A stretch of DNA of 62,467 nt, taken from assembly GCA_017428085.1 (NCBI GenBank), contig JAFRRP010000068.1, forward strand, positions 1 through 62,467. Reading direction: 5' to 3'. The translations under genes were made by a program, and so were the position numbers. The first letter of the stretch is position 1. Each line of letters starts with the position of its first letter. The DNA comes from Clostridia bacterium (GTDB taxonomy: Bacteria > Bacillota > Clostridia > Oscillospirales > Acutalibacteraceae). Under the pieces are notes generated by a model. The model had not been told where the DNA came from and did no database searches. It worked only from the letters and a program-made list of their open reading frames with translations. Below, in pieces: positions 51,621-59,695 of this stretch.

Positions 51621-52202
51621 ATGTTAAACAGGATCAAGCGTGCAGTAAAAAGAGTTCTCGGTATGCCAACGAAAGAAGCGTCTGCATTGTCGCAGGTTAA
51701 ACAGTACCGACAGTGGGGAGCAGTCATCGGGGAGGATGTGGACCTGATCGAATGTAGTTGCAATTGGAAAGACGCCACATGTCTTGAGATCGGCAATCAC
51801 GTGACCTGCGTCTATACGCATTTCCTGACACATGACGCCAGCCTGAAGAAATTTATCGGAAATGACTGCAATAAGATCGGTAGAATCGTGATCGGGGATA
51901 ACGTTTTTGTGGGGCTTAAATCTATTATTTTGCCGAACGTCCATATCGGTAATAACGTTGTGATCGGTGCCGATAGCGTGGTGACAAAAGATATACCGGA
52001 TAATTCCGTCGCGGTCGGTAACCCTGCCCGCGTGATCATGACCTGTGAAGATTATATCAATAAGCACAAGAAACGAATGGAAGAGAATTCGGAACTTGTG
52101 TATTGGAACACCAATCGGTATGAGATGAAAAGGGAAGAGTTAGAAGTATTTAATCAAAAAATAGATGGAGAAATGGTGTATTTTTTGGAGAAAGAAGAAT
52201 AA
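51621..52202 (+). CDS. Left-handed beta-helix (hexapeptide) O-acyltransferase
   Basis: A 193-residue acyltransferase of the trimeric hexapeptide-repeat type. Repeats are visible from [12 protein letters not shown] through [48 protein letters not shown] and [11 protein letters not shown]. His71 in LTHDASL lies in the loop usual for the catalytic His. It probably acetylates a nucleotide sugar or glycan. Clearly lower GC than the upstream genes, as is the following TupA-like gene, pointing to a shared acquired segment. Confidence 0.82.
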   Translation: MLNRIKRAVKRVLGMPTKEASALSQVKQYRQWGAVIGEDVDLIECSCNWKDATCLEIGNHVTCVYTHFLTHDASLKKFIGNDCNKIGRIVIGDNVFVGLKSIILPNVHIGNNVVIGADSVVTKDIPDNSVAVGNPARVIMTCEDYINKHKKRMEENSELVYWNTNRYEMKREELEVFNQKIDGEMVYFLEKEE

Positions 52203-52213
52203 GTGGTGAAAAA

Positions 52214-53164
52214 ATGAGCCGATTTAGTTTTATTCCTCGCCCAGTTAAAGACACGATTCTGAGAATCGTCCGCATTCCGGAAAAAACAAAGTGGAAGATA
52301 TATCGTGAGGCGAGTTTGGGAAAAATCCCATTTCCCGACAAGGCGTTTCAGAAGTGGGATTATAAGATTCATACTGGCAGAAGACTTCATTTAAGACATC
52401 CAGTGACCTATCAGGATAAATTGCAGTGGTTGAAGTATTATTATCGTAACCCTGCCTATCCGCAGCTGGTTGATAAATATGCTGTACGTTCTTGGGTCAC
52501 AGACAAGATCGGAGAGGAATATCTTTGTCCCATTTACGGTGTGTTTGACAAGTGGGACGACATTGATTTTACCAAACTGCCCGATCAGTTTGTGTTGAAG
52601 TGTACGCATGATTCCGGCAGCGTTGTGATCTGCAAGAATAAAGAGCAGTTTGATTTTGTCCAAGCGAGAGAAAAAATAGAAACCGGTCTGACAAGAAAAC
52701 AGTTTTATTTGAGCCGGGAATGGCCGTATAAAAATTTGAAGCCGCGTATTATTTGTGAGAAGTATTTGGTTGATGACCGGGGAACTGATTCTCCTGATTA
52801 TAAACTGTTTTGTTTTGATGGGGAAGTAAAAATGATTCAGATTAATTCTGAACGTTCTTCAGCAACTGGTGTGAAATCTAATTTCTTTTCTATAGAAAAA
52901 AAACCGGTAGCAATTAAAGAAAAGGGATATGACAACAATCCGGGAATAACCTCATTGCCAGCAATATCCGACGAAATGGTAGTTTTAGCTCAAGTATTGT
53001 CAAAAAACATGCCGCATGTAAGGGTTGATTTTAATTGTGTTAATAATCATATCTATTTTGGAGAAATGACCTTTTTCCAAGGGGGAGGCAGACTATTATT
53101 TGAACCGGATGAATGGAATTACAAATTCGGCGAGTGGATCACCTTGCCGCAGAAGATGAGATGA
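52214..53164 (+). CDS. TupA-like ATP-grasp ligase (second copy)
   Basis: A 316-residue homologue of the protein at 35341-36267. Shared blocks are TYQDKLQWLKYYYRNP, DKYAVRSWV, FVLKCTHDSGS, YKLFCFDG, VRVDFNCVNNHIYFGEMTFF and the Gly-rich loop after it. Metal ligands Asp and Glu in the last block are kept. Its sequence is strongly AT-rich compared with the first copy, so it was probably acquired separately rather than duplicated in place. Predicted to ligate an amine to a sugar carboxylate. Confidence 0.83.
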   Translation: MSRFSFIPRPVKDTILRIVRIPEKTKWKIYREASLGKIPFPDKAFQKWDYKIHTGRRLHLRHPVTYQDKLQWLKYYYRNPAYPQLVDKYAVRSWVTDKIGEEYLCPIYGVFDKWDDIDFTKLPDQFVLKCTHDSGSVVICKNKEQFDFVQAREKIETGLTRKQFYLSREWPYKNLKPRIICEKYLVDDRGTDSPDYKLFCFDGEVKMIQINSERSSATGVKSNFFSIEKKPVAIKEKGYDNNPGITSLPAISDEMVVLAQVLSKNMPHVRVDFNCVNNHIYFGEMTFFQGGGRLLFEPDEWNYKFGEWITLPQKMR

Positions 53165-53196
53165 ATTCGGAACGAATGCTATTGACGGAGGTCGAT

Positions 53197-54081
53197 ATGA
53201 AAGGAATCATTCTTGCCGGAGGATCAGGCACAAGGCTTTACCCTTTGACAGTTGTTACATCAAAACAGTTGCTGCCTGTCTACGACAAGCCCATGATCTA
53301 TTATCCCATTTCAACGCTGATGCTGGCGGGAATCAGGGAAATCCTGATTATCTCCACCCCGGCGGATTTGCCTGATTTCCGACGGTTGTTGGGCGACGGT
53401 TCACAGTTCGGCGTTGCGTTTTCCTATCAGATCCAGCAGAATCCGGAGGGGATCGCGCAGGCCCTTTTGATCGGCGAGGAATTCATCGGAAAGGCTCCTT
53501 GCGCGCTGATTTTAGGGGATAACCTGTTTTACGGAGGCGGCTTGGGGGATAAGCTGAAAATTGCCGCGAAAAACGCCGAACAGGGAACAGCCACGATTTT
53601 CGGCTATTATGTCAGCGATCCCGAGCGCTTTGGCATCATGGAGTTTTCCAAAACCGGAAAAATCCTTTCTGTGGAAGAAAAGCCCCAAAACCCCAAAAGC
53701 AATTATTGTATCACCGGGCTGTATTTCTATCCTTCCGGCGTAGCGGAAAAAGCGCGTCGCGTGACTCCCTCGGAACGTGGAGAGCTTGAGATTACCTCTC
53801 TTAACGACATGTATCTGTCGGAAGGAAAGCTGAACGGACTTATCCTGGGGCGCGGTTTTACATGGATCGACGCCGGAACGATGGACAGCCTTGTGGAAGC
53901 TTCCACTTTTATTCAGATGATCGAGAAACGGCAGGGGGTCCAGATCGCGGCGCTGGAGGAAATCGCGTACCGATACGGTTGGATCAGCAAGGAAATGCTG
54001 CTTCATTCGGCGGAGAAATACGGAAACTCCCCATATGGGCAGCATCTTTTGAACGTAGCGACTGACACTTTCCTTTGTTGA
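53197..54081 (+). CDS. rmlA: Glucose-1-phosphate thymidylyltransferase
   Basis: A 294-residue nucleotidyltransferase that makes dTDP-glucose. MKGIILAGGSGTRLYPLT is the nucleotide loop, KQLLPVYDKPMIYYPISTL and LGDNLFYG the sugar-phosphate site, and WIDAGTMDSL is typical of RmlA. GGAGG lies before the ATG at 53197, so the longer reading from 53113, which would overlap the TupA-like gene, is rejected. It forms a pair with rmlB next door; rmlC and rmlD are not in the window. Confidence 0.92.
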   Translation: MKGIILAGGSGTRLYPLTVVTSKQLLPVYDKPMIYYPISTLMLAGIREILIISTPADLPDFRRLLGDGSQFGVAFSYQIQQNPEGIAQALLIGEEFIGKAPCALILGDNLFYGGGLGDKLKIAAKNAEQGTATIFGYYVSDPERFGIMEFSKTGKILSVEEKPQNPKSNYCITGLYFYPSGVAEKARRVTPSERGELEITSLNDMYLSEGKLNGLILGRGFTWIDAGTMDSLVEASTFIQMIEKRQGVQIAALEEIAYRYGWISKEMLLHSAEKYGNSPYGQHLLNVATDTFLC

Positions 54082-54105
54082 GTCCGGGAAGGAGGAGTAT
54101 TGCGG

Positions 54106-55146
54106 ATGAAAATAATCGTGACCGGCGGCGCCGGATTCATCGGTTCCAACTTTATCTTTCATATTCTGAAGGAGCATCCGGCGGATCGCATCATCTGCTT
54201 GGATAAATTAACCTACGCCGGCAATCTCAGTACACTGAGCGACGTAATGGAGAAGCCGGATTTCCGTTTTGTGCAAGCGGATATCTGCGACCGCGAGGCG
54301 GTATTCCCCCTTTTTGAGGAAGAAAAACCGGACGCCGTGGTCAATTTTGCCGCAGAAAGCCACGTTGACCGTTCCATCGAGGACCCGGCGGTTTTCCTGA
54401 AAACCAACGTTCTCGGTACGCAGGTACTGATGGACGCCTGTCGCACGTTCGGAATGGTCCGTTTCCATCAGGTTGGTACCGACGAAGTGTACGGCGACCT
54501 GCCGCTGGACAGGCCGGACTTGTTCTTCACCGAAGAGACGCCGCTCCGTACCAGCAGCCCCTACAGCGCCTCCAAGGCCGGGGCCGATCTGTTGGCGCTG
54601 GCGTATCACCGCACCTACGGCCTGCCCGTGACGGTCAGCAGGTGCTCCAATAATTACGGCCCTTATCAGTTCCCCGAAAAGCTGATCCCGCTGATGATCG
54701 CGAACGCATTGGCGGACAAGCCGCTTCCGGTGTACGGTACCGGTGAAAACGTGCGCGACTGGCTTTACGTGGAGGACCATTGCAAAGCGATTGATCTGAT
54801 CCTTCGTAACGGTCGCGTCGGCGAGGTCTATAACGTCGGAGGGCATAATGAGATGCGGAATATCGACATTGTAAAACTGATTTGCAGAGAATTGGGAAAG
54901 CCGGAAAGCCTTATTACTTTTGTCCCGGACCGAAAAGGGCACGATCTGCGTTACGCGATCGATCCGGCAAAAATACGCGATACACTCGGATGGTATCCCG
55001 AGACAAAGTTTGAGGACGGGATCGGGGAAACGATCAATTGGTATCTGGAGCATCGCTGTTGGTGGGAGGAAATCATCAGCGGCGCGTATCGGAACGGAAT
55101 ATCGGCGTGCGGTTTTTCCGTTGACGGAGATAACAGGGAAACATGA
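54106..55146 (+). CDS. rmlB: dTDP-glucose 4,6-dehydratase
   Basis: A 346-residue extended SDR enzyme producing dTDP-4-keto-6-deoxyglucose. GGAGFIGSN is the NAD motif, TDEVYGDL carries the catalytic Thr-Asp-Glu, YSASKAG the Tyr/Lys pair, and SRCSNNYGPYQFPEKLIPLMI is specific to RmlB. The ATG at 54106 has GGAGGAG at 8 nt. Its stop overlaps the VanZ gene ATG. The final deoxysugar is open because epimerase and reductase genes are missing here. Confidence 0.93.
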   Translation: MKIIVTGGAGFIGSNFIFHILKEHPADRIICLDKLTYAGNLSTLSDVMEKPDFRFVQADICDREAVFPLFEEEKPDAVVNFAAESHVDRSIEDPAVFLKTNVLGTQVLMDACRTFGMVRFHQVGTDEVYGDLPLDRPDLFFTEETPLRTSSPYSASKAGADLLALAYHRTYGLPVTVSRCSNNYGPYQFPEKLIPLMIANALADKPLPVYGTGENVRDWLYVEDHCKAIDLILRNGRVGEVYNVGGHNEMRNIDIVKLICRELGKPESLITFVPDRKGHDLRYAIDPAKIRDTLGWYPETKFEDGIGETINWYLEHRCWWEEIISGAYRNGISACGFSVDGDNRET

Positions 55147-55706
55147 GTCAGCTTTTTTGGTATATTTACCGCATTCCCGTGCCGTTGGTGCTGCCGATCA
55201 TTGCCGTGGTCGTGTTGATCTGGGGTATGGCAATGCGGTTGTTGGCGCGCAGGTCGCCGAAAGCGGTCGGGATCATCAACTGTATTGCGCTGACGGCGGC
55301 GCTGGGCGGGATATTGTATATCACCGTTTTCCGTAATGATCCAGGCAAGCAGGAGCTGATCCTGCAGCCGTTCCAGTCGTTCATCGAGGCGAAGCAGCAG
55401 AAGGAGATGTACCGGGAGCTGCTGATGAACGTGCTGCTGTTCGTGCCGCTGGGACTGTCGCTGCCGTTCGTGCTGACGCGGACCGAAGACGGCGCATGGC
55501 GCTGCCGTATCCGCTGCGCCGTGCTTACGGTACTGATCGCGGTCGCGCTGTCCGTGGCGATCGAGGCGGTGCAGTACCGTTTTGCCCTCGGTCGCTGTGA
55601 AACCGACGACGTGCTGTCCAATACCCTCGGTACGTTTTTCGGCATCTGCGCCTATCTGTTACAATTTATCGGAAAAAAGACCAAGAAACAGAATTGTCCA
55701 ATTTGA
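55143..55706 (+). CDS. VanZ-like membrane protein
   Basis: A 187-residue membrane protein with four to five hydrophobic segments. The NVLLFVPLGLSLP segment, the EAVQY motif and RCETDDVLSNTLGTFFG are VanZ family signatures. VanZ proteins are known from teicoplanin resistance but are common in Firmicutes surface-glycan loci, where their role is unsettled. ATGA overlap with rmlB. A second VanZ domain is fused to a nucleotidyltransferase at 59696. Confidence 0.8.
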   Translation: MSQLFWYIYRIPVPLVLPIIAVVVLIWGMAMRLLARRSPKAVGIINCIALTAALGGILYITVFRNDPGKQELILQPFQSFIEAKQQKEMYRELLMNVLLFVPLGLSLPFVLTRTEDGAWRCRIRCAVLTVLIAVALSVAIEAVQYRFALGRCETDDVLSNTLGTFFGICAYLLQFIGKKTKKQNCPI

Positions 55707-55725
55707 TCCGGTATTCGTTTTGATA

Positions 55726-58683
55726 ATGATGACAGAAACAGGAAACCAAAAGAATACGCAGTTGATTTCTCTCTTCCTGCAGCAATCGCTTCAGGATAGG
55801 GAGGCGGATTTCGTCCGTTCGCTGAACGATCCCGACTGCCCGCATTTCGACCTGATCGTACTGACCGCGTCGGACGAGCATCAGGCGGAGGGGTTCCGCG
55901 CACAGCTCCGGCAGCGGAAGCTGCCGAGGGGCACGGAATTCGCTGTGATCCCAGACCGGGGCGGGCAGCGGGTCGGCTCGGGCGGCGCGACGCTGTCAGC
56001 GATCCGATACGTCAAAGAGAAGCTCGGCGGCTTTTCCGGCCGCCGCGTCGCCGTGATCCACAGCGGCGGGGACGGCAAACGGACGCCGAATTACTCCGCA
56101 CTGGGAAAGGTGTTTTCCCCGGTGCCGCGGCTGCTGCCGGATGGGCATCCTTCCACGCTCTTTGACGAGTTCTTGCTGATCCTGGCGGGTATGGCCGGAA
56201 GGATCCGGGAAGGGATGTTGCTGTTTTCCGGCGACGTGCTGCTGCTGTTCAACCAGCTGCAGTTTGACTTTTCCGGCCATGGCGCGGCCGCCATTTCCTT
56301 CAAGGAAAACGTCGCGACGGCGGTCAACCACGGCGTTTTTCTGCCCGGGGCAAACGGGAACGTCTCCCGGTTTCTGCACAAGCAAGGCGCTGATACGTTG
56401 CGTTCCTGCGGCGCGGTCAACGCGCACGGCAACGTTTCCATCGACACCGGCGCGGTGGTCTTTGCCCCGGATCTGCTGGAAGCGCTGTATGCGTTGGTGG
56501 ATTCCGAAGACGGTGCGGACCGGTATATCAATTCCCGGGTTCGGTTATCGCTTTACGGCGACTTCCTCTATCCTTTGGCGGAGGACGCGACATTGGAGGA
56601 TTACTACCGGGAAGCGCCGGAAGGAGAGTGGAACGACGCGCTGCGCGACGCCAGAACGGTGCTGTGGCAAACGCTTCGTCCGTTCCGGCTGCAGCTGCAG
56701 ACGTTCTCACCCGCGAAATTCATTCATTTCGGTACCACGGCGGAGGTCATGGCGTTGATGAACGGCGGCTGGCGGGAGTACGCGGCGCAAGGGTGGAGCC
56801 ATCAGGTGCGTTCCTGTGCCGGAGCGTCGACGGCCGCTTACGGCAGCGTGGTGAGCCACGGCGCACAGGTCGGGGCCGGGGTCTATCTGGAGTATACTTA
56901 CGTGCACCATAACGCGAAGGTCGGCAAACACTGTCTGCTTTCGTTCGTTGATATCCATGAGGAGACCATCCCGGACGATGTGGCGCTGCATTGCGTGAAG
57001 CAGCTGGATGGAAAATTCGTTTGCCGCATCTACGGGACCGGAGATAACCCCAAGCAGGACAAGCTGTTTGGCATGCCGTTGGCGGAGCTGGGGATCTCTG
57101 CGGACAGTCTTTGGGAGGCGGAGCTCTATCCCGTCTGCGATACGGTACGGGAGGCGGTCGAGGCGACGCTGAACCTGTATCGGATCGCTGTGGGGAACGG
57201 CGGCGACGTGCAGGCGTGGCAGGCGGCGCGCCGGGTGTCCATGCGCTCCGGCTTCAACAACGCGGACCCGCAAGCGCTGATCGACTGGCAGCGCCGGATG
57301 ACGGACCTTGTGGCAATGTTCGAGCTGGAAAGCCGCATCGACGACGGAGAGGCGGCACCGGAGCCGGTCAGCAGAGATACGGCGCGGGTATTGTCCGACA
57401 TCCAGAAAAAATGGCTGACTGACCGTGTCGCTTCGTTGGATCTGAACGAGACGGCTGATTTTGGGAAGGCGATCCGGCTGTACCGCTATCTGGCCTCCGC
57501 TTTGGGAGGGGAAGCCTATCAGAAAAAATGGTTCAGCCTGATTTCCGAAACGGTACAAAAGCATACGATAGAAAAGCTGTCCGTGGACCGTTCCCTGCGG
57601 ATCGCTGTCGATCGGACGACGGTCCGTCTGCCCCTCCGGGTCAACTGGGGCGGCGGCTGGACGGATACCCCGCCGTATTGTATCGAAAACGGCGGCACGG
57701 TCCTGAACTGCGCCATCCTGCTGGACGGCGAATTTCCCGTTCGCGCGTCGTTTGAAAAGATCGGGGAACGGAAGATCGTATTGGCCTCCGGCGATCTGAA
57801 CGCGTACGGCGAATTTGACGATATCGCCGCCTTGCAGCGGTTCGGCGATCCTTCCGACGTGTTCGCGCTGCAAAAAGCGTGTCTGGTTGCCTGCGGGCTG
57901 ATCCCGAAAACAGGCGGCAAACTGGATGAGATCCTTGCCGGGATCGGCGGCGGTTTTGTCATGTGGTCCGAGGTGGTCAACGTGCCGAAGGGGAGCGGTC
58001 TCGGGACGTCGTCCATTCTTTCCGCGGCTTGTGTGAAAGCGTTCCTCGCCTTTTTCGGAAAACCCTGCGCGGAAGAAATGCTGTACGATTACGTGCTGGC
58101 CATGGAACAATTGATGTCCACCGGCGGCGGCTGGCAGGATCAGGTGGGCGGGCTGACGCCCGGGATCAAGTATATTACCAGCAAGCCCGGCGTGGAGCAG
58201 CATGTGACGGTGGAGCATTTGGAACTGGACGCGCAAACCAAAAGAGAATTGCAGGAACGGTTCTGCCTGATCTATACCGGGCAGAGGCGGCTGGCGCGGA
58301 ACCTGCTGCGGGACGTCGTCAGCCGATACGTCGGCAACGAGCCGGGCAGTATACAGGCGCATAAAAAAATCAAAGAAATTGCAGCGCAGATGCGCGCTGC
58401 GTTGTGTTGCGGAAATATTGACGAATTCTCGGATTTGCTCAATCAGCATCTGGAACAGAGCATGATCATCAACCCGGAGACGGTCAACACGCTGATCAAT
58501 TACATCTTTTTTACGGTCGACGACCTGGTGGCCGGGCGGTTCGTCTGCGGCGCGGGTGGCGGCGGCTTTTTGCAGGTGATCCTGAAAAAAGGCGTGACAA
58601 AGGAAGCGGTACGGCAAAGGTTGCAGTCAGCGTTTCAGGATTTTCCGGTGGACGTTTGGGATTGTGAGTTGTTGTTTCTGTAA
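55726..58683 (+). CDS. Bifunctional L-fucokinase / L-fucose-1-phosphate guanylyltransferase (Fkp-like)
   Basis: A 985-residue two-domain enzyme. The N-terminal part (about 1-500) matches the fucose pyrophosphorylase/fucokinase domain, with GQRVGSGGATLSAI as the nucleotide loop and GNVSIDTGAVVFAP; an uneven beta-helix (SHGAQVGAGVYLEYTYVH) follows. From about residue 630 to the end it is a GHMP kinase: LPLRVNWGGGWTDTPP, the ATP loop PKGSGLGTSSI and the late GAGGGGFL. Length and order equal those of Bacteroides Fkp, which converts free L-fucose to GDP-fucose. The downstream gene encodes a GT10 fucosyltransferase, which supports fucose over other sugars. Two adjacent ATGs (55726, 55729) lack a good RBS. 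Confidence 0.85.
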   Translation: MMTETGNQKNTQLISLFLQQSLQDREADFVRSLNDPDCPHFDLIVLTASDEHQAEGFRAQLRQRKLPRGTEFAVIPDRGGQRVGSGGATLSAIRYVKEKLGGFSGRRVAVIHSGGDGKRTPNYSALGKVFSPVPRLLPDGHPSTLFDEFLLILAGMAGRIREGMLLFSGDVLLLFNQLQFDFSGHGAAAISFKENVATAVNHGVFLPGANGNVSRFLHKQGADTLRSCGAVNAHGNVSIDTGAVVFAPDLLEALYALVDSEDGADRYINSRVRLSLYGDFLYPLAEDATLEDYYREAPEGEWNDALRDARTVLWQTLRPFRLQLQTFSPAKFIHFGTTAEVMALMNGGWREYAAQGWSHQVRSCAGASTAAYGSVVSHGAQVGAGVYLEYTYVHHNAKVGKHCLLSFVDIHEETIPDDVALHCVKQLDGKFVCRIYGTGDNPKQDKLFGMPLAELGISADSLWEAELYPVCDTVREAVEATLNLYRIAVGNGGDVQAWQAARRVSMRSGFNNADPQALIDWQRRMTDLVAMFELESRIDDGEAAPEPVSRDTARVLSDIQKKWLTDRVASLDLNETADFGKAIRLYRYLASALGGEAYQKKWFSLISETVQKHTIEKLSVDRSLRIAVDRTTVRLPLRVNWGGGWTDTPPYCIENGGTVLNCAILLDGEFPVRASFEKIGERKIVLASGDLNAYGEFDDIAALQRFGDPSDVFALQKACLVACGLIPKTGGKLDEILAGIGGGFVMWSEVVNVPKGSGLGTSSILSAACVKAFLAFFGKPCAEEMLYDYVLAMEQLMSTGGGWQDQVGGLTPGIKYITSKPGVEQHVTVEHLELDAQTKRELQERFCLIYTGQRRLARNLLRDVVSRYVGNEPGSIQAHKKIKEIAAQMRAALCCGNIDEFSDLLNQHLEQSMIINPETVNTLINYIFFTVDDLVAGRFVCGAGGGGFLQVILKKGVTKEAVRQRLQSAFQDFPVDVWDCELLFL

Positions 58684-58706
58684 TCAAAGCGAGGGATTTT
58701 TGAAAA

Positions 58707-59669
58707 ATGAGGACGATCAAGATTCAGTTTGCAGACTTTTTCCCCGATTGGAATGCTGCCAATAATTTTATCATACGCGCGTTGAAAAAGCATTATCAAG
58801 TTGAGTTTTCGGATCAGCCGGATTATCTGTTTTTCAGTTGCTTCGGCGACGAGCATCTGAAGTACGATTGCGTTAAGATCTTTTGGACTGGGGAGGACCT
58901 CACGCCCGATTTTAATCTCTGCGACTACGCGATCGCTTTTGACAGCATGAGCTTCGGCGACAGATATCTGCGCTATCCCTTATTTGCGATTGGCGGCAGA
59001 GTTGAGAATGCGCTGCGGAATCATGTGTTTTCGGAGGCGGATGTTGCCGATGAGCGCGGATTTTGCAGTTTCGTTGTGTCCAACGGAAACGCCAATCCTC
59101 TTCGAGAGGCTTTTTTCCATCAGCTTTCTGAATATAAAACCGTTGCCTCCGGCGGCAGATTTTTGAATAACGTCGGCGGTCCGGTCGAAGATAAACTTGC
59201 GTTTTTGGGCGATTATAGATTTAATATTGCTTTTGAGAACGATATGTCGGAAGGTTATACCAGCGAAAAAATCATGGATGCATTTGCTGCGAAAACCGTA
59301 CCGATTTACTGGGGAAACAAAAAAATCGCGGAGGATTTCAATCCGGATTGCTTCATCAATTGTCATGATTTTCAGGATTTCGCCAGCGTGATAGAATATG
59401 TAAAAAAAGTGGATTCCGATCCGGTCCTGTATAACAGGATCCTTACGGCGCCTCTTTTCAAAGAGAAGTCTGCGCCGTTTGCGTTTACGCCGGCAGCGTT
59501 GGAGGAATTCCTTTGCAGGATCATAGATCAGCCCATGGAAACAGCGAAACGGATCAGCCGGTTCAGCCGAAAAAGCGATTATCTGAATACGCAAAAAGAA
59601 AAAGCGGAATTGTATCGTCTGGCGCATCATAACAACCTCTGTAAAGTCCTTCGCAGAATCGTGAAGTGA
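58707..59669 (+). CDS. GT10 fucosyltransferase
   Basis: A 320-residue glycosyltransferase family 10 member, the family of alpha-1,3/1,4-fucosyltransferases. The diagnostic block FNIAFENDMSEGYTSEKI begins near residue 171 and continues to TVPIYWGNKKI, with the GDP-fucose-contacting Glu/Lys residues. IFWTGEDLTPDFNLCDYAI is the N-terminal acceptor-side motif. No membrane anchor, unlike eukaryotic homologues, as usual in bacteria. GGGAT lies upstream as a weak RBS. AT-richer than the Fkp gene. It gives the locus a complete salvage-to-transfer fucose route. Confidence 0.9.
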   Translation: MRTIKIQFADFFPDWNAANNFIIRALKKHYQVEFSDQPDYLFFSCFGDEHLKYDCVKIFWTGEDLTPDFNLCDYAIAFDSMSFGDRYLRYPLFAIGGRVENALRNHVFSEADVADERGFCSFVVSNGNANPLREAFFHQLSEYKTVASGGRFLNNVGGPVEDKLAFLGDYRFNIAFENDMSEGYTSEKIMDAFAAKTVPIYWGNKKIAEDFNPDCFINCHDFQDFASVIEYVKKVDSDPVLYNRILTAPLFKEKSAPFAFTPAALEEFLCRIIDQPMETAKRISRFSRKSDYLNTQKEKAELYRLAHHNNLCKVLRRIVK

Positions 59670-59695
59670 ATGTGTTTTTGTGTTATTGAAAAACA

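Noticed and set aside
53113..53196. Upstream extension of rmlA
   Set aside because: It would overlap the TupA-like gene, adds residues foreign to RmlA, and the RBS sits at the internal ATG.
55582..55725. Upstream extension of the Fkp-like gene
   Set aside because: It would lie inside the VanZ gene and adds 48 residues not resembling the family.
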